In this document: positions 44,991 through 55,315 of the stretch, piece by piece
Layout: each line of letters starts with the position of its first letter
Position numbering within the stretch: the stretch's first letter is position 1
Origin: Nicotiana tabacum
Taxonomy: Eukaryota > Streptophyta > Magnoliopsida > Solanales > Solanaceae
Length of the DNA stretch: 64,000 bases
Reading direction: 5' to 3'
Assembly: GCF_000715075.1 (NCBI RefSeq)
Contig: NC_134101.1
Location: 195,320,103 to 195,384,102 of the forward strand
Position numbers and translations under genes: made by a program
Notes under the pieces: generated by a model
Databases searched by the model: none
Told to the model about the DNA's origin: nothing
What the model saw: the letters and a program-made list of their open reading frames with translations, nothing else

Positions 44991-45560
44991 GAAGGTCTGA
45001 AGGGATTACCTCAGGAAACTCACGAACAATGGGCACAAAATCAATAGAAGAAACCTCAGCACTAGAATCACGAACATATGCCAAATAGGCCAAACACCCC
45101 TTCTCGACCATACGCCGAGACTTCACACACGAGATGACACTGCGGGTAGAATGACCAGGAGTCCCGCTCCACTCTAAACGTGGTAAACCCGCTAAGGCTA
45201 AGGTCACAGTCTTGGCATGATAGTCCAAGATAGCACGATAAGGTGATAACCAGTCCATCCCTAATATGACATCGAAATCAACCATGTTTAGAAGAAGCAA
45301 ATCTACATGAGTCTCAAGACCTCCAATCACAAGTATACAAGAACAATGGACTCGATCTACCATAATAGAATCACCCACCATTGTAGACACATAAATAAGA
45401 GCACTCAAATTATCACTAGGCATGACTAGATACGGTGCAAAATAAGATGACACATAGAAGTACGTAGACCCTGGATCAAATAACACTGAAGCATCCCTAC
45501 TACAAACTAGAACCGTACCTTTGATAACTGCATCGGAAGCCTCAACCTCGGTCCTTGATG
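44991..45560 (-). pseudogene. Element F protease
   Basis: Open frame 45486-44821 begins at LFDPGSTYFYVSSYF, with an intact DPGS active site, and ends in VDFDVILGMDWLSPYRAILDYHAKTV and the linker VEKGCLAYLAYVRDSSAE into RT. This is the best-preserved protease active site of the three chromoviruses here. Confidence 0.85.
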
Positions 45561-47091
45561 GAAGAGCATAACATCAACGATGGGCCCTACCACCCTGAAC
45601 TACATCTCTAGGACGGCCTGCTGCTAGACGGCCTCTACCTCTAGTGGCCTGAGCTCCACCTCTAATACCTCTACCTCCACCTCTAGCACCTCTACCCCAC
45701 CTCTAGCTGGCTGGGCGGGCTGTGGAACACTCGGTGCTTGAACTATGGCACGGGAACCCTGATGCTGAGAGTCGCCTGATGCTCGAGGGCAATACCTAGC
45801 AATGTGCCTTATGTCACTTCAAGTAAAACAAGCTCTCGGTTGTTGGGGTTGACGACCATGGAAACTCTAAAGCGGCGGTGCAATGATAGGAGCTGGTGGT
45901 GCACTGTAGGACTGCTGATCAGAATACTATATATGGGAACCACGACCACCTAAAGCATCGTGATAAACCTAAAGTGCTAACTGAAAAGGCCTGGGAGGAT
46001 GGCCCCTACCATATGAATCCACCTCCAGATGAGGTACTACTAAATTGGCCTGAATGATAAGGCCTCTTGTCAGACCCTTGACCACCTCCCTGCGACAGAA
46101 CCATTTCAACTCTCCTGGCCACATTGGCCGCCTCCAAGAAAGAAATCTCACTCCCAGTCTCCTTGACCATCTAAAGTCGAATAGGTTGGATAAGTCCCTC
46201 AATGAACCTCCTCACCCTCTCTCTCTTGGTGGGAATTATGTTAAGAGCATGATGGGCCAAGTCGATAAATCTGGTCTCATACTAGGTAACAGTCATAGAA
46301 CCCTGCTGGAGATGCTCAAATTGCTTCCAATGGGCCTTTCTCTGAGTGATGGGGAGAAACTTCTCCAGAAATAGCTGAGTAAACTACTCCCAAGTCAAAG
46401 CTGGCAATCCAGCTGGTCTAGCCAAATAATAATCTCTCCACCAAGTCTTGGCGGATCTAGATAAACGAAAAGTAGCAAAATCGACCCCATTGGTCTCAAC
46501 TATCCCCATGTTCCTGAAAACCTCATGACAGCTATCTAGATAATCCTAGGGATCCTCAGAAGATGCACCATTGAGAGTAGTAGTGAAGAGCTTGGTGAAC
46601 AGGTCTAATCTCCACAAAGCATCGACAAACATAGCTACTCCATCACCGGTTTGAGCCACCACACCCAGCTGAACTGCTCCAACTAGCTGAACTACTGGAG
46701 TCTGAAACTAGGGAGCTACCTGCTCCGGAGTGCGAGTAGCAGGATTCTGGGCTCCTCCTCCAACCTGAGAGACGACTGGTGCTACAGGGAGCAAGCTTGA
46801 TCGAGTGAAACTCTCCATAAGTCCCACTAGACAGACCAGAGCATCCTGGAGTACTGGGGTAGCAATAAACCCCTCTAGGATCTGAGCTGGCCCCACCGGA
46901 ACTGCTGGGGCCGGAACCTCATAATCAAAATCAACCTGAGGCTCCGCTGCTGGTGCTGTTAATCTAGGTTGAGATTTGCCCCTACCTTGGCCTCTAGCAC
47001 GGCCTCAACCTCGCCCTCTGCCCCTCGTGGGAGCTGCTGCTGGGGGCTCGGGCTACTGGTCAGTTGAAGAGGAAATGCATGTTCTCGCCAT
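45561..47091 (-). pseudogene. Element F gag
   Basis: Start ATG at 47091 (MARTCISSS). N-part rich in Arg-Gly and Pro; capsid-like VDFATFRLSRSAKTWWRDYY, LTWE-stop-FTQLFLEKFLPITQR and VRRFIEGLIQPIRL. The zinc knuckle (about 45835-45795) reads CFT-stop-SDIRHIARYC, so the second Cys is a stop and the next Gly is Ser. Numerous stops. Confidence 0.85.
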
Positions 47092-47266
47092 TTGTGAAAG
47101 AACAGAGTAGAAATTTAATTATCATTGAGAAACCAAACCGCACGGCAGGAAAGGATAAATGTAAAGTTTTTCCTCACTCTGTAGCCTCTAGGGATAAATA
47201 CAGACATCTCTGTACCGATTCTTCAGACTCTACTAAGCTTGTTTGTGAACTGTGAGACCCATGTAA

Positions 47267-47284
47267 CCTGAAGCTCTAATACCA
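47267..47284 (-). other. Element F primer-binding site
   Basis: Minus-strand TGGTATTAGAGCTTCAGG, three bases after the LTR end; initiator-Met-like, close to that of E. Confidence 0.8.
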
Positions 47285-47995
47285 AGTTGTCACGAACCGG
47301 TTTTCCCCGCCTTCGGGGGTCGTGATGGCACCTACTAATTCGAGCTAGGCAAGCCAATTATTGAACAGATTACCTTTTTACCCATCTTATATTCTTTAAC
47401 AATTATGAAGCACTAACTTTTAAAGAGCGGAATTTAACTTAAGCGGAAGAAAAACAATAAACTAGCTGAACATGAATCCAATACAACTGTTTAACCAAAA
47501 ACTTCTCATAAATGGAGTCACAATTTCACAGACGGTCTAAGAGTACTACAAATAAAGGTCCGAAAGAAATAAATACAACACTGTCTCTGCAAATACATGA
47601 AAGCAACGGGAATAAAGAAAGATAGGAGTTCGCCTGTATGGACTGAAGACAGCACCCTCACCGCGGTCCAAGCGCTCCGGTATTAGTATCTGCACACAGT
47701 GCAGAGTGTAGCATCAACACAACTGACCCCATATGTTGGTAAGTGCCTAGCCTAACCTCGGCGAAGTAGTGACGAGGCTAGGACCAGTCTACCAAATAAA
47801 CCTGTGTAGTTAAATCATATAAAACGGAAAAATAAAAGCAGATAATTTCAGTTAATGATGGGAGTGGAAAATATGCTTCGAGAAAATAATAGGTAACAAT
47901 AGAATATTAGGAGAATTGTAAAGAAACCAAAAATCCAATTACTAATAAGGACAAGGAAAACAAAGGAAGATTTCACTTTCATTTCACATCTCGTT

Positions 47996-48240
47996 GCAGG
48001 CGTGCAACCTGATCCCATTCATGTACCTCGTTGCAGGCATGAAACCCAATCCCATTTTACATATCTCATTGCAGGCGTGCAACCCGATCCCTTTTCACAT
48101 ATCTCGTTGCAGGCATGCAACCCGATCCCATTTCACATATCTCGTTGCACGCGTGCAACCCGATACCATTTCATATATCTTGTTGCAGGCGTGCAACCTG
48201 CTCCCATTTTATATATCTTCGTGGCGCGTGCCACCTGATC
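47996..48240 (-). repeat. GTTGCA-N4-TGCAAC minisatellite, F 5' LTR, 7 units
   Basis: Same unit as at 40014-40231 but with one more copy. The terminal unit again has GTGGC...GCCAC arms (48221-48234). Confidence 0.9.
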
Positions 48241-49142
48241 CCAGTTACAACTCAACAATAATCACAAAGAATCTCGGTAAGGGAACAAGAGCAATATAAA
48301 ATCCCGGCAAGGGAACAATACTATTTCAACAACATCCCGGCAAGAGTGCAAAAACAAACATCCCGGCAAGGGAACAATAATATGACAGTAACATTCTGAG
48401 AAGGGAACAATGATGATAACGACATATGAAGCGCAATAAACCACAACGGAGTCATAACAATTACAATACAAGACTCACGGGCATGCTTGACTCTGATGTA
48501 TAGATACTCGTCACCATGCCTATACGCCGTACTCCACAATTAACACGTAGCAAATAAGACACGACTCTTAATTCCCCAAGCTAAGGCTAGACCAAACACT
48601 TACATCGATGCCACGAACACAATTCACGTCTCAATTATCGTTTTACCCCTTGATTCCACCACTAACTCGCTCGTATCTAGCCACAAGTTACTTAATTACA
48701 CCAATAAACACTAAATTAATCAACCCAAATACATGAAAATGAGTTTTCCAAAGTGTTACCCAAAAAGTCAAAAATCGCCCCCAAGCCCACATGGTCAAAA
48801 ACCCGAGGTTCGAACAAAAACCTGATTACCCATTCCCCCACAAACCCAAATATATAATTTGTTTTGAAATCGGACCTCAAATCGAGGTCCAAATCCCCAA
48901 TTTTTAAAAAAACCTAGGTTCTACCCAAAACACCCAATTTTTCCCATGAAAATTATTGATTTTGAGTTGAAATCATGTTAAAAGATGTTAATGGTTAAAG
49001 GAAATAAGTTAAAATTAACATACCATCGATTTGGAAGAAGAGTTGTTCTTGTAAAATCGCCCTAGGGAGTTTGTATTTTGAAAAGAGGTGAAAAATGGTT
49101 GATTTTCGGCTAAGTATAAAAAGTTGCAGGTTGCAAGTATGG

Positions 49143-49385
49143 GAATTGCGAACCCTGACCCCTGCTATGTTCGCTTTTGCGAAGGGGTTATCGCATTTGT
49201 GAGATGGGATTTGCGAACACAGTGTCGCATTTGCGACTGTTGGCTGAAAATGGGAAAATCATATTTGCGATCAAAAACTTCGCAATTGCGAGATGGGCTG
49301 GCCTGAGTGGCTTTTGTAATTGTGATACAGTCCTCGCATTTGTGATATCGCATATGCGAGCCAGGCTTCGCGAATGCGAAGCCCG
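49143..49385 (-). promoter_or_regulatory. CGC-N4-GCG dyad array, F 5' LTR
   Basis: Same array as 41113-41345: tcgcatttgcga-type dyads near 49224 and decayed copies, plus ttcgcgaatgcgaag near 49368. Confidence 0.6.
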
Positions 49386-50099
49386 CAGGCCTAAACACAC
49401 CAGCTAAAACCTACAATTCACAAAGTCTAAAATCCATTCAGTGGCCTATCCAAAACTCACCCAAGTCCTCAGGGCTCCAAACCAAATATACACACCAACC
49501 TAAAAGCATCATATGGACTTGCTCGTTCATTAAAATCACTAAAATAACATCAACAACTATGAATTTAGCATCAAATCATGAAATTTTCTTAAGAACTTCC
49601 AATTTTCTCAAAAATGATCTGATTCACGTCGTTTCAAGTCCGTTTCTTGCCAAATTTCATAGAATTATCTTAAATCACATATAAGACTTGTACCGGGCGC
49701 CGTGACCAAAATACGGGCCCGATACCATCGATTTCTAATCACAATTCATTTCCAAATCTCATAAATAATTTCAGAAAATAATTTTCTTTAAAAATTCATT
49801 TCTCGAGATTGGGACCTCGGAATTCGATTCCGTGCATACGCTCAAGTCCCATATTTTCCTACGAACCATCAAGGACCGTCAAATTATAGGTCTGGGTTCA
49901 TTTACCCAAAATGTTGAACGAAGTCAACTTAATTCATTTTACAATCAAAATTTACCATTTTTCACAAATTTTCACATATTAGTTTTCCTGCTACGCGTTG
50001 GAACGTGCACGCAAATCGAGTGAGACAAAAAGAGGTTTTTAAGGCCTCGAAATGCAGAATTCATTTTATAAACAGGTGATGACCTTTTGGGTCATCACA

Positions 50100-50600
50100 T
50101 AAGCTAAACCAACAAATTAAGAAACATCGTCTCAATGAGAGGCAACAATTAAGCAAATTTTATGAGCAATTTGCCATTGACATTCCTTATAATAGAAAGA
50201 AATCTCATAAGAAGAAGAATTTAAAGAAGAAAAAGGGTTGGACTGAAAAATGTTATGAATGGACCCAAAGAAGGAAGGCTTTTCATAAATCCAGAAAGGG
50301 TTTTATTAAATCAAAAAACGCTCAAGCCTGTTAAAAATGTGGACGAATAGGCCATTATGCAAAAGATTGCAAAATCAAGGACAAAATTTAAGGCCTTGAT
50401 TTAGACGATAATATCAAAGATTTTCTATATAAAATTCTTTTAAATTCTTCGCTGGAAGTTTCTGACACTGACGAAGAGGATTCTTCAACAAGAGAAGAAT
50501 TACGAGTCCTTCGGGAAGAAAATTATATTTCATGTTCAGATGATGAGCAAGAATCCTCTAATAGGGTACAATGCTGAAAATAGTGTTGTAACACTGATAA
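50100..50600 (+). pseudogene. Pararetrovirus D7: coat-protein C-terminus with zinc knuckle
   Basis: Continues D6 after the E-F insertion. A Lys-rich stretch (50200-50320) precedes a CCHC knuckle (50331-50372), in which a stop lies between the first two Cys, followed by an acidic Ser/Asp/Glu tail (to about 50560). Basic region, knuckle and acidic tail match the nucleocapsid end of caulimovirid coat proteins. Confidence 0.85.
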
Positions 50601-52937
50601 TGATCTTTATAATATTTATTCCCAGTTAACATACTTGAATATCAATGTCTTGACCAATGATAGCATGCTAGAACTATTAAGGGTTATTAAAGACCCTGAG
50701 TTGAGGTCCCAAAATATTGATAAATTTCCTACAAGTTCAGAGGTAGGAACATAGGTGGAAGGTATTTCATCTTAAAAAGGGCCTTACACTATGTCCGGAA
50801 TCAGAAGACTTATTAAAAATAAGTCCCAGCCTAATAGGCCGGCTACTGTCTAAGATTTGTGTACTAAGATAAATTATCTCAAAAAAGAAATCTCGGAGTT
50901 AAAGGCTTCAAATATAGCCTTAGATGAAAGAATTTTCAAATTAGAAAATTCTAGTACTACCATTGATAAAAATTTCAATACTAATATTACTGAAGCGAAT
51001 AATTGTGGAAGACTTCAGAAGAAAATACTGCTAGTACTTTACTAGGAGCTATTTATTTTTCTGAAGATGAATTTTTGCAAAAACTTCAATATTTTACCAC
51101 CCAGAAGTTTTTAATAAAAATTACTCTTTTAATAGATTACAATTTCAAAAAGGAGTTACTGCTCTATTTGACAGTGGAGCAGATTTATGTTGTATAAAAA
51201 AAGGAGTAATACCCTCCATATATTTTTATAAAACTACTCATCGTTTAAAAAATGCTAGTGGTGGTCAGATGGATATTTCATATAAATTTCCCAAGGCTTA
51301 TATTTGCCAAGAGGATGTTTGTGTACCAGAAAGTTTTGTTTTGGTAAAGGATATTGTTCAGGACGTAATACTAGCTGTCCCATTTTTTCATAAATTGATT
51401 CCTTTTACACATTGGGATACAAAAATTTTACTGGAACTTATAGAGGAAAAAGAATCACTTTTGAGTTTATAACTCAGCCAATCCAAAGATTTTTGAACGA
51501 AATTATTTCTAATAATATTTCGTCAAAGGTCAATCAAATTGAATTTTTGAAAAATGAAATTTGTTCTCTTACTATTGAACAGGATTTAAAAATTCCCAAA
51601 TTAGTAGAAAAACTTAATTTTCTCAAAAACCATTTTTCTGAGGATAATATCCCTACCAAGGCCCATCCTTGTCAGATGAACTCCGATTATTTGGAAATAT
51701 GCAAAAAGGAAATTAATTCCTTACAACAGAAGAGTTTAATTAGACCCTCAAAGTCCAAATGGTCTTGTACTACTTTTTGTGTTAATAAGCATGTTGAACA
51801 TGAACGAGGAGTTCCCAGATTAGTTATCAACTACAAGCCCCTTAATAAGGTCTTGAAATAGATTAGATATCCTATTCCTAATACAAAGGACTTATTAGAT
51901 AGATTACACGATGCCATTATATTTTCGAAATTTAACTTGAAATCAGGTTATTGGCAAATTCAGATATCTGAATCGGATAGGTATAGAACTACTTTTAATG
52001 TTCCAATGGGTCGATATGAATGGAATGTAATTCCATTTGGTTTAAAGAATGCGCCATCCGAATTTCAAAAAATTATGATTGATATCTTCCTTTCTTATAC
52101 AGATTTCATAATTGTATATATTGATGATATCTTGATATTTTCAAAAAAAATTGAGTCTCATTTTCAACATTTAGATTTGTTTAAAAAATTATTATTCAAA
52201 ATGGTTTAGTTATATCCAAACCAAAAATGATGATTTTTCAAAATAACATTAGATTTCTCGGTCATAATATCGACAAGGGTAGAATTATTCACATTAATAG
52301 AACTATTGAATTTTCTTCTAAGTTCCCTGATATTATCACTGATAAGACCCAGCTTCAACGATTCCTAGGAAGCTTAAATTATATTTCTCCCTTTATAAAG
52401 GATTTAGCCAAAGATACTGCTCTTCTTTATGATAGACTGAAGAAGAATTTGAAAGCTTGGACTGATAGTCATACAAAATCAATCAAAAGAATTAAACAAA
52501 AGGTTAATAACCTTCCCTGTTTAACTCTAGATAATCTCACTTGGACAAAGGTTGTGGAAACGGATGCTTCTGATATTGGTTATGGTGGGATATTAAGACA
52601 ATGCTCTCCTATAGATAAACAAGAATATCTTGTTCAGTTTTACTCAGGAAAGTGGAATGATTTCCAGAAAAAATATGCAACTGTAGCTAGGGAAATTCTT
52701 GCTATAGTGAAATGTGTTATGAAATTTCAGACTGATTTATACAATCAGAAATTTTTAATTAAAACTGATTTCCAAGCTGCAAAGTTTATCTTTAATAAAG
52801 ATTTTAAACATGATGTTTCCAAACAAATGTTTGCAAAGTGGCAAGCTTTATTAGCCCCCTTTGATTTCGAAATAATATACAAAAAAGGTTCTGATAATAC
52901 CCTTCCTGATTTTCTTACAAGAGAATATCTAAATTAA
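50600..52937 (+). pseudogene. Pararetrovirus D7: ORF3 protease-reverse transcriptase-RNase H
   Basis: Order: coiled-coil-like N-part (50857-51045), aspartic protease (active site DSGAD near 51170, VPFFHKLIPFTHWD at about 51380-51415), RT (about 51660-52290; IVYIDDILIF with the catalytic Asp pair near 52120), RNase H (ETDASDIGYGG near 52560, AREILA, KTDFQAAKFIF near 52760). The terminator is at 52935-52937. Breaks: a frameshift near 51020, another near 51465, a TAG at 51859-51861 in RT and a shift near 52205. All catalytic motifs are present but not in one frame. Confidence 0.9.
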
Positions 52938-52961
52938 TAGTTCTCCCTTTGACTTTTACAT

Positions 52962-54362
52962 ATTATGAGGCCTACGTACAGACCTCCTCGACATCGAGGA
53001 AGATGAAGGGCATCTACCGTTGGTAGAGGGAATAATATTCTCGCCCAAATGGGAAATTAAAAACTAATAGCTGCTAATATAGCAGGAGGTAATACCGACC
53101 ACCCTTTATATAAGGATTTTATGGATTTTATACAATCCAGAAAAGATTAAGGTACATCATCCAATATGCCAACTTATTCCTCAGTTATATCAGAGGAAAG
53201 CAATGAAAACCTTGAGGTTTATAACCAAAAGAACACAAAAGAGTTAATAATTCTTTTGGATTAATCCGACCTTAAATGGAAGGATAACCCATGGCATTTA
53301 ATGGCCAGGTACTTTGATACAGCGTCATATGCTACTCCTGCTTATAAATACATGATGCATTACAAGATAATAGTCTCAACTACAGGATCAACTGAAATTC
53401 AGCATTTCTATCCTGCAAATACAAGAAAAACTTATAGTTTTTCGAAGATTATTATAAAGAAGGTAATACCTTCAGATGAATGGGGAATCAGTACTCTTAA
53501 GGATCGGGAATACACTCATCCTAACCAGAAAGTCTCAGTTAAATTTAATTATTGGGACTATGTAGGAAATTTTAATAAAACTTTTCTTTACGAGAATCCT
53601 AATAGGAAACACTCAAGGTTTATCAAGCTCTGTTCTAATATGAACAATAAACAAGTTTCAAATTGGTTCTTTAAATGGTGGAAATTATATGGTCCATCAC
53701 TAGAAATACTTCCTCCTATGTTCAAAAGTTTATATACTCAATGGGTAGATATATCTCCCAAAATCAATTCACTACAGAAAGATAATATCTTCTATAATGG
53801 CATAACAACCATGTACTTCTTTATAGAATTCTCAATTCCATGGATAATGAAATGGGATGTTCAAACTAGTTATACCGAATAAGGAATTCCTTGCCTTTAG
53901 AAAATTGTTTATAACAAGTTTTAGACTAAGCTAGTCCAGCCAGATCATCAAGGAAAGATTTATGGGGAAGATTTAATAAATCAAATCAAGGCCAAGATTG
54001 AAGAGTATAAAGACCAAGAGGTAACAAATATTGATGAAGAAGAATTAATCCCCTTCCAGTAGGTTACCAGGAAGCTCCAAATGAAAAATGGAGCTATATC
54101 CAAAAAGGAAATCCTCGCTTCATATTTTGAGGAAATAAAGAAAGATTTAGCCAATAATTTTGAAACAGAAATTGGAGTTGATATATCAATGACCTCCATT
54201 GGAAATACTTCAGATGAGGAAGTCTGTGCAGCAGGTGAAGCACAAAGCAACTCTGGCACAAAAGTGAATATTGATGAAATTGAGGACTTCCTTGCAAAAT
54301 TGAAGGAAATGGCCGATGAATCTTCGGGGAAAAAAGAAAACAAGGGAAAGAACAAGGCTTGA
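52962..54362 (+). pseudogene. Pararetrovirus D7: ORF4, transactivator-like protein
   Basis: Begins at ATG 52962, 25 bases after ORF3. Open parts 53301-53882 and 54081-54362 are separated by stops. Its place after RT and its Trp/Tyr/Lys-rich core (KVSVKFNYWDYVGNFNKTF) with a charged Lys-rich tail suit the inclusion-body/translation-transactivator ORF of solendo- and caulimoviruses. The assignment is mostly positional. Confidence 0.7.
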
Positions 54363-55021
54363 ATTAATGAAGGCCTCACAGATCATTTATCGGGGGTAAT
54401 AAAAAACAATTTTAATAAAGAAGCAGACCCCTCCATCATCACAAAGAATCTACTTTTATAAAGTAGCCTGTCCGTTAGCAATTATAAGTGCTTTTACTTT
54501 ATATCTTATTGACCTTGTGTAAATCATTTTTGTCAGCCACAGAACTGTTATAGTTTTGTTTGATTGTAACTGATCCATTATATAAGGATAATTATATTAC
54601 TTAGAGAATCATACATTAGCCAATGCTCTCCCTTCTCTCTGTCTTCTATCTCTCTTGTAAAGAACCCCTTTGTAGTCTTTTGAATAAGAAATAAAAATCA
54701 AAAAGGTCATTTGGCCTGAAATCTAGTGGTCTCGGGTATCGTATTCTACTCTTCTCTATTTACTTATTCATTTTGCAGTATTGTTTAGCCTAAATGATAG
54801 GCTAATCAGGTAAGTGTTAGACTTAGTATTCATAGGTTATTTATGATGCATGTTTTGTAGCTAAGAGTCTATTGTATCACCCCGATGAGGTCATAGGTTA
54901 AGAACTGTTTAGACCAGGCAGTTACCAATTTTGACAGTAAACCTTGGTTAGGCCAACCTAACCGATGGTGCTCGGTTAAACCCGTTTAGTCAGAGTGGAC
55001 GTTGAAGGGTTGTGAGGAGCA
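54363..55021 (+). promoter_or_regulatory. Pararetrovirus intergenic region: promoter, poly(A) site, leader
   Basis: TATA box TTATATAAGG at 54578-54587, AATAAA at 54690-54695 about 110 bases downstream, as in terminally redundant pararetroviral transcripts, then the leader, which matches D4 from 25033. The leader ends at 55021, before the PBS, where an F-type LTR remnant begins. Confidence 0.75.
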
Positions 55022-55315
55022 TTCACCCTCGGGAGTCGTAATGGCGCCTACCAATGTAAGCTAGGCAAGCCAATTATTGAATAGATTACATGTTTCCATT
55101 TTTATACCTTTTCATCAATTATAAAGCAATAATGCAAAAAACAACGAAAATTTCATTAAGCGAAAGGAAATGTAGTAAAATATCTTAAATATGAATCTAA
55201 TACAACTATTTTAAGCCTTAATCACCCAGAACTGGTGTCACAGTACCACAACCGATCTAAGAGTGCTAAATACAAAATTTGAAAATAAAGACACACTATT
55301 TCCGAATCAAAGAAA
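55022..55315 (-). repeat. Remnant J: end of an F-type LTR
   Basis: Similar to the last about 290 bases of the F 5' LTR (47300-47590): cgtgatggcacctac-like start, gctaggcaagccaattattg, and the gatctaagagtgct segment. Both sides are cut, by the pararetroviral leader at 55021 and by element G at 55316. Confidence 0.8.

Larger units (their letters stand above)
39496..50099 (-). mobile_element. Element F: chromodomain Ty3/gypsy, distinct LTR family, 3' LTR truncated
   Basis: In element orientation: 5' LTR 50099-47288, PBS 47284, gag from 47091, pol to 42069, 3' LTR 42068-39496 lacking its last about 237 bases. It abuts pararetrovirus D7 at 50100 and is fused to E at about 39495. Confidence 0.9.
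47288..50099 (-). repeat. Element F 5' LTR, 2.81 kb
   Basis: Minus-strand start TGTGATGACCCAAAAGG (50099) and end GAACCGGTTCGTGACA-like (47288; plus strand tgtcacgaaccgg). Dyad array 49385-49143; donor GAT|GTAAGTG (48603); minisatellites 48415-48265 and 48240-47996; acceptor TGTGTGCAG|ATACTA (47690). Intron-like interval 914 bases. Confidence 0.9.

Noticed and set aside
47994..48299. Repetitive frame with CNPIPFHISR units in the F 5' LTR
   Set aside because: Translation of the 37-bp minisatellite; the 3' LTR copy has a different number of units and no equivalent long frame.
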